NCBI RefSeq assembly: GCF_040050925.1
Contig: NZ_CP157390.1
Location: forward strand, 2,418,001-2,482,000
Source: Leifsonia sp. NPDC080035
GTDB lineage: Bacteria > Actinomycetota > Actinomycetes > Actinomycetales > Microbacteriaceae
Reading direction: 5' to 3'
Length of the DNA stretch: 64,000 nt
Position numbers and translations under genes: made by a program. Shown piece by piece: positions 26,314-34,761 of the stretch. Below the pieces are notes generated by a model, which saw only the letters and a program-made list of their open reading frames with translations, did no database searches and had not been told where the DNA came from. Numbering within the stretch: position 1 is the first letter of the stretch; every line of letters begins with the position of its first letter.

Positions 26314-28362
26314 CTAGCGCCTGAGCGGACGGCGCCTCGCGGCGACGACCAGCGCGGCGCCGGCGAGGGCGAGAGCCCCGGTGAGCGCGAGCAGCGCTGT
26401 CGGCAGGCTGCTCCCGGTGCCGGCGAGGTCGGTCGGCGTCGCCGGGGGAGCGGGGGGCACGGGGGGAGCGGGAGGCACGGGCGGTGCGGGGGGTGCAGGG
26501 GGAGCAGGAGGCGCGGGCGGAACCACGACGGCGGCGACGGTCAGTTTCGCTGCCGCGGTGGTGACGGTGCGGTCGAGAGCGTCGGTGAAGACGGCGCGGT
26601 ACTGGCTGCCGTTCTGGCCGAGCGCCGTGGCCGGAATCGTGTAGGTCGCCGCGGTGGCGCCGTCGATCGGTGCCCACGTGGCACCGTCGTCGATGCTGAC
26701 CTCCCACTGCACGGTCAGTGGTGCGGCCTCACCTGTTGCTCCCGCGGTGAAGGAGGCTTCATCGCCCTCGGTGACGGACTGGTCGGTTGGATCCTCGGTC
26801 ACGATCGGGGGCGCCGGGACGGTCACCGTGAGTGTCGCCGCCGCCGTCGTCGCCGAGCCGGCCTGGTTGCTGAACACGGCCCGGTACTGCATGCCGTCGT
26901 CTGCCTGGGCGGCGGTGAGGCTGTAGGAGTCGGTGTTCGCTCCGGCGATGTCCGTGAACGTCGTGCCGTCGGCGCTGACTTGCCACTGCACGCTCAGCGG
27001 CTGCGAGCCGGACGCGCTCGCCGTGAACGTCGCGGTCTCTCCGATGCCGACCGTGGTGTCGGCGGGATCCGTCACGACGGTCGGAGCGACCGGGAGGACC
27101 ACGAGATCGGCGGAGGTCGTCGTCGCGGTCGAACCGGCCGCGTCGGTGAACACGGCTCGGAAGAAGGTGGAGTTCTGGCTCAGCTGTGCAGAGGGGATCG
27201 TGTATGTGGCCGACGTCGCTCCGTCGATCGGCGACCACGGTCCCGCGCTGCTCGTGCTCGACTCCCATTGCACGGAGAGCGGCGCCGCGCCTCCGGTGGC
27301 CTGTGCGGAGAAGGTGGCAGGCTGTCCGTCGAAGACGGTCTGGCTGGTCGGGTTCTGGGTGATGGTGGGTGGTACGGGAACGATCTCGGTGAGCGTGTAG
27401 GCCGCGATGGATGTCGCGAAGGAGCGATGGGTCACGGGGTCTGTGGCGATCCAGTAGGCCGCGGTGACGCCGGGCAGCGTCTGGGTCAGCGACGCGGAGC
27501 GCGAGTCGACGATGGCCACGGCGCCCCCGCCGGTGCCGAAGGGCAGCGTTATGAATGTGGCACCCGCGGCCGGATCCTGGGACTGGTAATAGCTGTTCGC
27601 GATCGGAATGGTGCGGGTCTGCGTGTTCGTCGCCGTGGAGAACACCGACGCGGTCGTCCGCGTCTGGTCCGACACCACGGCGTGCGACCCATCGGTCGTC
27701 AGCGTGACCTGGTGCGCGGCACCGAGGCCTGTCCAGGTCGCGGCGAGGGTTGCCGCTGCCGTGTCGATGACGTAGACCGAAGAAGCGTTGCTACCCAGAT
27801 AGAGCAGGGAGCCGTCCGCCGATTCGGTCACCGTCTCCGCTCGGCCGGGCAGCGGGACGGCTGGGAGCGGTGCCGGTGCGGACGGATCTGCGAGATCGAA
27901 GACGCTCAGGGATCCGGAATTCGCGACCCAGAGCCGGGTGCCATCGTGCGAGACCGTCACGCCGACGGGCGAGGTCCCCACCGGGAGGCTCGTGCTCACG
28001 GCCGCACCGCCCGCCGGGATGACCGCGACCGATCCGGAGACACCGGTACCGGTGTACTGACTCACATAGACCACACCGGTCGGCCCGGCGGCAATCGCAT
28101 ACGGTTCGTTCGGAACGGTGATCGTCCGCACGAGCGAGAGCGTCGCCTCGTCGTAGACGAGGACCGTGTTCAGCGTTCTCGTCGCCACGTAGATCAGACC
28201 GCGCGCGGGATCGATCGCCACCCCGCTTCCCGACGATGGCATCGTGATCTTGCGCCCGACGACGTAAGACGGCGGCGCTGCGTCGGCGCTCACCGGCACC
28301 GCCAGGGCGAGCACAAGCGCGGTGGCGACCGTGCACAGGGCGGCGACCCAGCGCTTGACCAT
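26314..28362 (-). CDS. wall-anchored surface protein: beta-propeller, three Ig-like domains, LAxTG sorting signal
   Basis: 682 residues. Signal peptide at 1-29 (VKRWVAALCTVATALVLALAV, ending ADA). Residues about 35-325 repeat blades with V-A-I-DPARGLIYVA-type elements, as in YVTN/NHL propellers. Three Ig-like domains follow (about 330-420, 424-515, 519-605), each starting with PPTITQNP-like strands and containing VQWE or VQWQ and a Tyr-x-A/F strand. A PPAPPAPP spacer (about 610-640) leads to LAGTG, a hydrophobic helix and an RRRPLRR tail, which is the class E sortase pattern. Likely displayed on the cell surface for adhesion or substrate binding (inference). AAGGAA precedes the ATG. Confidence 0.85.
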   Translation of the reverse strand: MVKRWVAALCTVATALVLALAVPVSADAAPPSYVVGRKITMPSSGSGVAIDPARGLIYVATRTLNTVLVYDEATLSLVRTITVPNEPYAIAAGPTGVVYVSQYTGTGVSGSVAVIPAGGAAVSTSLPVGTSPVGVTVSHDGTRLWVANSGSLSVFDLADPSAPAPLPAVPLPGRAETVTESADGSLLYLGSNASSVYVIDTAAATLAATWTGLGAAHQVTLTTDGSHAVVSDQTRTTASVFSTATNTQTRTIPIANSYYQSQDPAAGATFITLPFGTGGGAVAIVDSRSASLTQTLPGVTAAYWIATDPVTHRSFATSIAAYTLTEIVPVPPTITQNPTSQTVFDGQPATFSAQATGGAAPLSVQWESSTSSAGPWSPIDGATSATYTIPSAQLSQNSTFFRAVFTDAAGSTATTTSADLVVLPVAPTVVTDPADTTVGIGETATFTASASGSQPLSVQWQVSADGTTFTDIAGANTDSYSLTAAQADDGMQYRAVFSNQAGSATTAAATLTVTVPAPPIVTEDPTDQSVTEGDEASFTAGATGEAAPLTVQWEVSIDDGATWAPIDGATAATYTIPATALGQNGSQYRAVFTDALDRTVTTAAAKLTVAAVVVPPAPPAPPAPPAPPVPPAPPVPPAPPATPTDLAGTGSSLPTALLALTGALALAGAALVVAARRRPLRR

Positions 28363-28630
28363 GGCGGAGTTCCTTTCCGGTGACGTGCCGTCAGGGTACG
28401 CCGGCGCGTCGCGGTCGAGGAAAACCGGGCGTCAGTATGACGATGTCGAGCCGTACGCGAGCGTGACCAGCCGGTCGCGGGCTACGTCGAATGCGGATCT
28501 GGGATATCACAATCGTGCCGTCTGGCGCATTGGCCCGGGGCGCTCCCGTGAGGATATCCGTGTCGCGGCGCCACCGTTTCCGTGCGGAGACAACAACGCG
28601 TTCCATGGCCCGATCCGCTACCCTGACCGG

Positions 28631-29635
28631 ATGCCGCACGCCATCGTCCTCGGAGGAACAGGGCTGCTCGGTCGCGCGAGCGCCCTCCGTCTCGCTCGGG
28701 CGGGCTGGAGCGTCGTCGTCACCGGGCGCGATCCCGGTCACGTTCCCGACGCGCTCGACGAGGCCGGCGCGCGGTTCGTGAGTTCGGACCGGCGAGACGC
28801 GGCCGCGCTCGCCGACGTGCTCCGCGGCGGCGCGGACCTACTCGTCGACGCGTACTGCTTCACCGCCGACGATGCGCGTTCGCTCCTCCCGCACCTGCCC
28901 GGCATCGGGTCGGTCGCCATGTTCTCCAGCAAGGCCGTCTACGTCGACGCGGACGGCCGGCACATCAACTCGACGGAACGCCCGGACTTCGGCGGCCCCG
29001 TCACCGAGGACACGGCGACGCTCGAACCTGCCTGGGACGGTCGTTACCGGAGCAGGGACGGCTACGGCAGGAACAAGGTGGCGGCCGAGCGCGTCCTGCT
29101 CGAGTCCGGGCACCCGGTGAGCGTGCTCCGGGCGTCCAAGGTGCACGGCGAGGGCGCCGCCCTCCCGCGCGAGTGGCACTTCGTGCGCCGGGTGCTCGAC
29201 GGCCGTCGCGCCGTGCTCCTCGCGCACGACGGACGCGGCTTCGACCATCCGACGGCGGCGGCCAATGCCGCCGCGCTCGTACAGGTCGTCGGTGAGAGCC
29301 CCGGGCGCCGGGTGCTCAACATCGCCGACCCCGACGTCCCGACCGGGCGGGACATCGCGCGTGCCGTAGCCAACCGCCTCGAGCACGAATGGGAGGAGGT
29401 GCTCGTCCCCGGCGACGCCCCCGGCTGGCATCCCTGGGATGTCGTCCCGGGGATCACCCTCGACCTGCGCGCCGCGGAGGCGATCGGGTACCGCCCGGCC
29501 GGGACATACGCCGAGCTGATCGGGCCGACGATCGACTCCGTCGTCGCCTTCGGTCTCGACGCCCCCTGGGCCCAGAAGGCGGGCGACACGGACTTCGACT
29601 ACGCCGCGGAGGACGCCTACCTGGCCCGGCGCTGA
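28631..29635 (+). CDS. NAD-dependent epimerase/dehydratase family protein
   Basis: 334 residues of the extended short-chain dehydrogenase fold. The NAD-binding loop GGTGLLGRA is at residues 8-16; the usual YxxxK pair appears as YGRNK in the RDGYGRNKVAAERVL stretch (about residue 145). Sugar-nucleotide epimerases and reductases share this layout, and the substrate is not evident. TACCCT (28619-28624) lies 6 nt before the ATG with no Shine-Dalgarno sequence; the reading frame is open upstream to 28322 but carries no conserved sequence. Confidence 0.85.
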   Translation: MPHAIVLGGTGLLGRASALRLARAGWSVVVTGRDPGHVPDALDEAGARFVSSDRRDAAALADVLRGGADLLVDAYCFTADDARSLLPHLPGIGSVAMFSSKAVYVDADGRHINSTERPDFGGPVTEDTATLEPAWDGRYRSRDGYGRNKVAAERVLLESGHPVSVLRASKVHGEGAALPREWHFVRRVLDGRRAVLLAHDGRGFDHPTAAANAAALVQVVGESPGRRVLNIADPDVPTGRDIARAVANRLEHEWEEVLVPGDAPGWHPWDVVPGITLDLRAAEAIGYRPAGTYAELIGPTIDSVVAFGLDAPWAQKAGDTDFDYAAEDAYLARR

Positions 29636-29650
29636 GCGACGAGCCCGGAG

Positions 29651-29691
29651 ACGACCACGCCCCCCGGCCGGCGGGCCGAGGGGCGTGTCGT
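29651..29691. terminator. Bidirectional hairpin between the epimerase gene and sdhB
   Basis: ACGAC-C-ACGCCCC (29651-29663) pairs with GGGGCGTGTCGT (29680-29691), one bulged C. It sits between two converging genes, 15 nt past one stop and 13 nt past the other. Confidence 0.6.
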
Positions 29692-29704
29692 CAGAGCGGG
29701 AGGC

Positions 29705-30466
29705 TCAGGGCTTGCCGCGCATGATCGCCTGCTTGACCTCGGCGATCGCCTGCGTCACCTGGATGCCGCGGGGGCACGCGTCGGTGCAGTTGAAGGTCGT
29801 GCGGCAGCGCCAGACGCCCTCCTTGTCGTTCAGGATGTCGAGGCGGACCTGCGCGTTGTCGTCGCGCGAGTCGAAGATGAAGCGGTGCGCGTTCACGATC
29901 GCGGCCGGGCCGAAGTACTGGCCGTCGGTCCAGAACACCGGGCAGGACGAGGTGCACGCGGCGCACAGGATGCACTTGGTGGTGTCGTCGAAGCGGGCGC
30001 GGTCGGCGACCGACTGGATGCGCTCCTTGCCCTTCTCGGGCTTGCTGTTCGCGACGAGGAACGGCTGCACCTCGCGGTAGCTCGCGAAGAACGGCTCCAT
30101 GTCGACGATCAGGTCCTTCTCCAGCGGCAGGCCCTTGATGGCCTCGACGTAGATCGGCTTGGAGATGTCCAGGTCCTTGATCAGCGTCTTGCAGGCGAGG
30201 CGGTTGCGGCCGTTGATGCGCATGGCGTCCGAGCCGCAGATGCCGTGGGCGCACGAGCGGCGGAACGTGAGCGAGCCGTCCTGCTCCCACTTGATCTTGT
30301 GCAGCGCATCGAGGATGCGGTCGGTCGGGAACATCTCGACGTCGAAGTCCTGCCAGCGCGGCTCGGTGTCCACGTCCGGGTCGAACCGGCGGATGATCAG
30401 CGTGACGGTGAACGACTGGACCGGCGCCTCGGGCGCAGGTGGAGTCTCCAGTACGGCGGTCGACAT
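29705..30466 (-). CDS. sdhB: succinate dehydrogenase iron-sulfur subunit
   Basis: 253 residues; carries electrons from the flavin of SdhA to quinone in the membrane. Three clusters are readable: the [2Fe-2S] ligands in CAHGICGSD plus the later C in RLACK, the [4Fe-4S] CILCAACTSSCP, and the [3Fe-4S] CRTTFNCTDACPRG. Last gene of the sdhC-sdhD-sdhA-sdhB transcript; its ATG shares one base with the sdhA stop. Confidence 0.97.
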   Translation of the reverse strand: MSTAVLETPPAPEAPVQSFTVTLIIRRFDPDVDTEPRWQDFDVEMFPTDRILDALHKIKWEQDGSLTFRRSCAHGICGSDAMRINGRNRLACKTLIKDLDISKPIYVEAIKGLPLEKDLIVDMEPFFASYREVQPFLVANSKPEKGKERIQSVADRARFDDTTKCILCAACTSSCPVFWTDGQYFGPAAIVNAHRFIFDSRDDNAQVRLDILNDKEGVWRCRTTFNCTDACPRGIQVTQAIAEVKQAIMRGKP

Positions 30467-32271
30467 CAGTACTTCCTCTCCATAGGCTCGTAGCGCGTCA
30501 CGACGACCGGCTTCCAGTCGAGCGTGATGTGGTCCGCCGCGTCGGCGGAGTGCGGGTCGCCGGTCAGGTAGGCCATCGTGTGCTTCATGTAGTTCTCGTC
30601 GTCGCGCTTCGGGTAGTCGTCGCGCATGTGCCCGCCGCGGGACTCCTTGCGGTTGCGGGCCGAGAACACCACGACCTCGGCGAGGTCGAGCAGGAAGCCC
30701 AGCTCGACGGCCTCGAGGAGGTCGGTGTTGAAGCGCTTGCCCTTGTCCTGGACGACGACGTTCTTGTAGCGCTCGCGGAGGCGGTGGATGGTGCCGGTCA
30801 CCTGCTCCAGCGACTCGTCGGTGCGGAACACCTGCGCGTTCTTGTCCATCTCGTCCTGCAGCTCCTTGCGGATCGCGGCGATCCGCTCGGTGCCGGTGCC
30901 GGAGCGCAGGCCCTCGATCATCCCGCGGACGAACGCGGCCGGGTCCTCCGGGAGCGGGACGGCCGTCGCGGTCTTCACATACTCGACCGCATTGTTGCCG
31001 GCGCGCTTGCCGAAGACGTTGATGTCCAGCAGCGAGTTGGTGCCGAGGCGGTTGGAGCCGTGCACCGAGACGCAGGCGCACTCGCCCGCGGCGTACAGGC
31101 CGGGGACGACCGTGGTGTTGTCGCGCAGCACCTCGGCGTTGTTGTTGGTCGGGATGCCGCCCATCGCGTAGTGCGCGGTCGGCATGACCGGGACCGGCTC
31201 GACGACGGGGTCGACGCCGAGGTAGGTGCGGGCGAACTCGGTGATGTCCGGGAGCTTGGTCTCCAGGACCTCGGCGCCCAGGTGCGTGCAGTCGAGCAGC
31301 ACGTAGTCCTTGTGCGGGCCGGCACCGCGTCCCTCGGCCACCTCCTGGACCATGCAGCGGGCGACGATGTCGCGGGGAGCCAGGTCCTTGATGGTGGGAG
31401 CGTAGCGCTCCATGAACCGCTCGCCGGAGGCGTTGCGCAGGATCGCGCCCTCGCCTCGCGCGCCCTCGGTGAGGAGGATGCCGAGCCCGGCGAGGCCGGT
31501 CGGGTGGAACTGGAAGAACTCCATGTCCTCGAGCGGGAGCTTCTTGCGCCAGATGATGCCGACGCCGTCGCCGGTGAGGGTGTGGGCGTTGGAGGTGGTC
31601 TTGAAGATCTTGCCGAAGCCGCCGGTCGCGAAGATGATCGCCTTCGAATGGAAGACGTGCAGCTCGCCGGTGGCCAGCTCGTACGCGACGACGCCCGCGG
31701 GCTGGTCGACACCGTCGACCTCGTTCATGATCACGTCGAGCACGTAGAACTCGTTGAAGAAGTTGATGCCGAGCTTGACGCAGTTCTGGAACAGCGTCTG
31801 CAGGATCATGTGGCCGGTGCGGTCGGCCGCGTAGCACGCGCGGCGGACGGGCGCCTTGCCGTGGTCACGGGTGTGACCGCCGAACCGGCGCTGGTCGATC
31901 TTGCCCTCTGGCGTCCGGTTGAACGGCAGGCCCATGTTCTCGAGGTCGATGACCGCGTCGATGGCCTCCTTCGCGAGGATCTCCGCCGCGTCCTGGTCGA
32001 CCAGGTAGTCGCCGCCCTTGACGGTGTCGAAGGTGTGCCACTCCCAGCTGTCCTCCTCCACGTTGGCGAGCGCCGCGGCCATGCCGCCCTGCGCCGCGCC
32101 GGTGTGGGAGCGGGTGGGGTAGAGCTTCGAGATCACCGCGGTCTTGGCGTGCGGTCCGGCCTCGATGGCCGCGCGCATCCCGGCGCCGCCTGCGCCGACG
32201 ATGACGATGTCGAACTCGTGGTAGTGGACGCCGTCGATGACGGTCGATTCGGTGGTTTCAGTCGTAGTCAC
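30466..32271 (-). CDS. sdhA: succinate dehydrogenase flavoprotein subunit
   Basis: 601 residues, catalysing succinate oxidation to fumarate in the TCA cycle. FAD-binding VIVGAGGAGMRAA near residue 22, the covalent-FAD His in TRSHTGAAQGGMAA, FHPTGL, and the active-site Arg region HGSNRLGTNSLLD are all present. Overlaps sdhB by one base and follows sdhD after 25 nt. Confidence 0.97.
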   Translation of the reverse strand: MTTTETTESTVIDGVHYHEFDIVIVGAGGAGMRAAIEAGPHAKTAVISKLYPTRSHTGAAQGGMAAALANVEEDSWEWHTFDTVKGGDYLVDQDAAEILAKEAIDAVIDLENMGLPFNRTPEGKIDQRRFGGHTRDHGKAPVRRACYAADRTGHMILQTLFQNCVKLGINFFNEFYVLDVIMNEVDGVDQPAGVVAYELATGELHVFHSKAIIFATGGFGKIFKTTSNAHTLTGDGVGIIWRKKLPLEDMEFFQFHPTGLAGLGILLTEGARGEGAILRNASGERFMERYAPTIKDLAPRDIVARCMVQEVAEGRGAGPHKDYVLLDCTHLGAEVLETKLPDITEFARTYLGVDPVVEPVPVMPTAHYAMGGIPTNNNAEVLRDNTTVVPGLYAAGECACVSVHGSNRLGTNSLLDINVFGKRAGNNAVEYVKTATAVPLPEDPAAFVRGMIEGLRSGTGTERIAAIRKELQDEMDKNAQVFRTDESLEQVTGTIHRLRERYKNVVVQDKGKRFNTDLLEAVELGFLLDLAEVVVFSARNRKESRGGHMRDDYPKRDDENYMKHTMAYLTGDPHSADAADHITLDWKPVVVTRYEPMERKY

Positions 32272-32296
32272 AGGTTCTTGTTTTCCGTCAATCGCT

Positions 32297-32740
32297 TCAC
32301 TTGGCCGGGCAGAACGAGGGGAGGTCGGCCGCCGCGGCGCCGGCGGGGCACGGGTCGAACGTGAAGATCACGAGCGTGCCGAGCACGATCAGCACGACCA
32401 CCGCTGCCGCGATGACCCACTTGAGGATGCGGTTGACCGTCCGGTTGTACGCGTAGTCGTTCACCAGCGTGCGCATGCCGTTGCCGCCGTGGATGAGCGC
32501 GAGCCAGAGCATCAGCAGGTCCCAGACCTGCCAGAACGGCGTCGCGTACTTGCCGGCGACGAAGGCGAAGTCGATCTGCTTGACACCGTCGCCGAGGACG
32601 AGGTTGATCAGCAGGTGGCCGAAGATGAGGATGACCAGCAGCACGCCGGAGGCGCGCATGTAGATCCAGCCCCACTTCTCCCAGTTGTTCCCCTTGCGGG
32701 CCGGGCGGGCCGGCGTGCGCGGCGCTTGAATCGTCGTCAC
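32297..32740 (-). CDS. sdhD: succinate dehydrogenase membrane anchor subunit
   Basis: 147 residues with three hydrophobic helices (about 27-50, 68-88, 107-130). The first holds the likely haem- or quinone-site His in IFGHLLINL; the second holds ALIHGGNGMRTL. Starts 1 nt from the sdhC stop. The short Cys/Pro-rich C-terminus (DPCPAG, SFCPAK) is periplasm-facing and may vary in the family. Confidence 0.92.
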   Translation of the reverse strand: MTTIQAPRTPARPARKGNNWEKWGWIYMRASGVLLVILIFGHLLINLVLGDGVKQIDFAFVAGKYATPFWQVWDLLMLWLALIHGGNGMRTLVNDYAYNRTVNRILKWVIAAAVVVLIVLGTLVIFTFDPCPAGAAAADLPSFCPAK

Positions 32741-32741
32741 G

Positions 32742-33158
32742 TCAGTTCACCTCCGAGAAGATGTGGATGAGCTGCGTCGGCACGAAGCCGGCCATCAGCA
32801 CCACCCAGAGCACGATGACGATCCAGAACATGACCTTCTGGTACTTGACGCCCTTGCTCCAGAAGTCGATGAGGATGATCCGGATGCCGTTGAAGGCGTG
32901 GAAGATGATCGCCGCCACGAGCGCCATCTCGCCGAACCCCATGATCGGGTTCTTGTAGGTCCCGATCACCGCGTTGTACGCCTCCGGGCTGACCCGGATG
33001 AGCGAGGTGTCGAGGATGTGGACGAGAAGGAAGAAGAAGATGGCGACCCCGGTGATGCGGTGCAGCACCCAGGACCACATTCCTTCACGGCCGCGGTACA
33101 GTGTGCCGCCCGGCCGGGTCTTGGTCGGCTGCAGGGTCCCTGCCGCTTGGTCTGGCAC
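32742..33158 (-). CDS. sdhC: succinate dehydrogenase cytochrome b556 subunit
   Basis: 138 residues with three helices. SWVLHRITGVAIFFFLLVHI contains the conserved haem-binding HR and His pair of SdhC. I chose GTG at 33156-33158 because GGAGGG lies 6 nt upstream; a TTG two codons earlier sits too close to that site. A TAGACT box at 33213-33218 may be the operon's -10 element, and a 22-bp palindrome lies about 40 bp further upstream. Confidence 0.92.
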   Translation of the reverse strand: MPDQAAGTLQPTKTRPGGTLYRGREGMWSWVLHRITGVAIFFFLLVHILDTSLIRVSPEAYNAVIGTYKNPIMGFGEMALVAAIIFHAFNGIRIILIDFWSKGVKYQKVMFWIVIVLWVVLMAGFVPTQLIHIFSEVN

Positions 33159-33256
33159 GAACAACCCTCCCTGGTTGGATCGCTGACGGAAGGCGCGTGA
33201 AGCGCGTTGCCAAGTCTATGCCGCGGGGGCGACCGACGCTTCTTAGGGTGACCTTG

Positions 33257-33278
33257 GTTATCTCGACGTCGAGATAAC
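33257..33278. promoter_or_regulatory. 22-bp perfect palindrome between sdhC and a small ORF
   Basis: Half-site GTTATCTCGAC is followed directly by its exact reverse complement. The centre lies about 62 bp upstream of the presumed transcription starts on both sides (the sdhC -10 at 33213-33218 and the leaderless -10 at 33317-33322). Probable binding site of a dimeric regulator; I cannot assign the protein. Confidence 0.65.
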
Positions 33279-33329
33279 TCGACCCGCGCGCCGGTTGACC
33301 GCGGGCGGCCTCGGCGTACGTTCTGCGGC

Positions 33330-33554
33330 ATGACACAGGACGAGCCCGTGATGGACGGGAGCACCGAGGCCGGCGTCGACGTCAAGGTCGCCGGGATCGT
33401 CGAGCAGCTGCGCGCCGACATGCAGCTGCGGCCCCAGGAGGACAGCGAGCGGCTGCTCCGCCAGCGCCTGACGGACGCGGGCATCCAGCTCGACGACGCC
33501 GAGATCAGCCGCATCGCGCGCGACGTGCAGAACGGCCCCTCCGCCGTCGATTGA
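33330..33554 (+). CDS. small conserved-looking protein, 74 residues
   Basis: Hydrophilic, mostly helical protein with alternating acidic and basic residues (VEQLRADMQLRPQEDSERLLRQ) and a second helix ending IARDVQ. No Cys, no membrane segment, no known domain. A convincing promoter stands directly before it: TTGACC (33295-33300), 16-bp spacer, TACGTT (33317-33322), 7 nt, ATG; so the gene is probably real and leaderless. It is divergent from sdhCDAB, sharing the palindrome. Function unknown. Confidence 0.7.
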   Translation: MTQDEPVMDGSTEAGVDVKVAGIVEQLRADMQLRPQEDSERLLRQRLTDAGIQLDDAEISRIARDVQNGPSAVD

Positions 33555-33562
33555 CGCCCGCG

Positions 33563-34687
33563 TCAGAGCACGTCGGTGGAGCCGGTGAGCTTGAGGGCGT
33601 CGACGACGGCCTTCACCCGCTGGGCGTTCTCGCTCGTGGTCACCAGCAGCGCGTCCGGGGTGTCGACGACGACGATGTCGCGCACGCCGATCAGGCTGAT
33701 CACCCGCTTGCTCTGACTCACCACGATGCCGCTGGAGGAGTCGGCGAGCACGCGCGCGTCCTCGCCGAGGATGGCGAGATCCGACTTCCGGCCGCCCGAG
33801 TTCAGCTTGGCGAGCGAGGCGAAGTCTCCGACGTCGTCCCAGTCGAAGTAGCCCGGGATGACGGCGAGCCGGCCGGCGGCGGCAGCCGGCTCCGCCACCG
33901 CGTAGTCGATGGCGATCTTCTCGAGCCGCGGCCAGATCCTGTCGACGGCGGGACCGCGTGTCGCCGGGTCGTCCCAGGCGGCCGCGAGCTCGATGAGACC
34001 CTTGTGCAGCGCGGGCTTGGTGCGGGCGATCTCCTCGAGCAGCCGGTCGGCCCGGGCGATGAACATGCCCGCGTTCCAGAGGTAGGAGCCGTCCGCGACG
34101 TAGCCCTCCGCCGTCGCCAGGTCCGGCTTCTCCACGAACGACCCGACCGCGAGCGCGCTCGGCGCCCCCGACAGTTCGAGCGGCCCCGCGCAGTGGATGT
34201 AGCCGAAGCCGACCGCCGGCTCCGTCGGCTTGATCCCGATGGTCGTGATGAAGCCGGCGTCGGCGGCGGCGACCGCCTCCCGCACGGCGGCGGTGAACAG
34301 CCGGTGGTTCCTGATCACGTGGTCGGCGGCGAACGAGCCGATGATGACGCCGGGCTCCCGGCGCTCCAGGATGGCCGCGGCGAGGCCGATCGCGGCGGTG
34401 GAGTCGCGCGGCTCGGACTCCAGGACGACGTTCGGGTCGGCCAGCGACGGGAGCTGGGCCTCCACGGCGGCGCGGTGCGCGCGGCCGGTGACCACCATGA
34501 TCCGCTGCTCGCCGCTGATCGGCGCCAGGCGCTCCCACGTGTCCCGCAGCAGGGTGTTCCCCGAGCCGGTGAGATCGTGAAGGAACTTCGGCGCGTCCGC
34601 CCGCGACAGCGGCCAGAGGCGTGAGCCGATCCCGCCGGCCGGGATGACACTGTAGAACCGCTCGATCGTGCCGCGAGGTGTCGTCAT
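33563..34687 (-). CDS. manC: mannose-1-phosphate guanylyltransferase
   Basis: Makes GDP-mannose from mannose 1-phosphate and GTP, feeding mannolipid and glycan synthesis. 374 residues, a single nucleotidyltransferase domain without the isomerase domain found in long ManC. The activation motif IPAGGIGSRLWPLSR is at residues 15-29, with PKF at 33-35 and the later FVEKPD and SYLWNAGMF. Start ATG at 34685-34687; TATCCT (34694-34699) lies 6 nt before it, so the mRNA is probably leaderless. Divergent from a GT4 glycosyltransferase. Confidence 0.93.
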   Translation of the reverse strand: MTTPRGTIERFYSVIPAGGIGSRLWPLSRADAPKFLHDLTGSGNTLLRDTWERLAPISGEQRIMVVTGRAHRAAVEAQLPSLADPNVVLESEPRDSTAAIGLAAAILERREPGVIIGSFAADHVIRNHRLFTAAVREAVAAADAGFITTIGIKPTEPAVGFGYIHCAGPLELSGAPSALAVGSFVEKPDLATAEGYVADGSYLWNAGMFIARADRLLEEIARTKPALHKGLIELAAAWDDPATRGPAVDRIWPRLEKIAIDYAVAEPAAAAGRLAVIPGYFDWDDVGDFASLAKLNSGGRKSDLAILGEDARVLADSSSGIVVSQSKRVISLIGVRDIVVVDTPDALLVTTSENAQRVKAVVDALKLTGSTDVL

Positions 34688-34761
34688 GGCGAAAGGATAC
34701 CGAGCGCTGCTGGACACCGGGCGTTCACGGCCGGGACACCGCGGGCGCGCAGACTCGCCCC

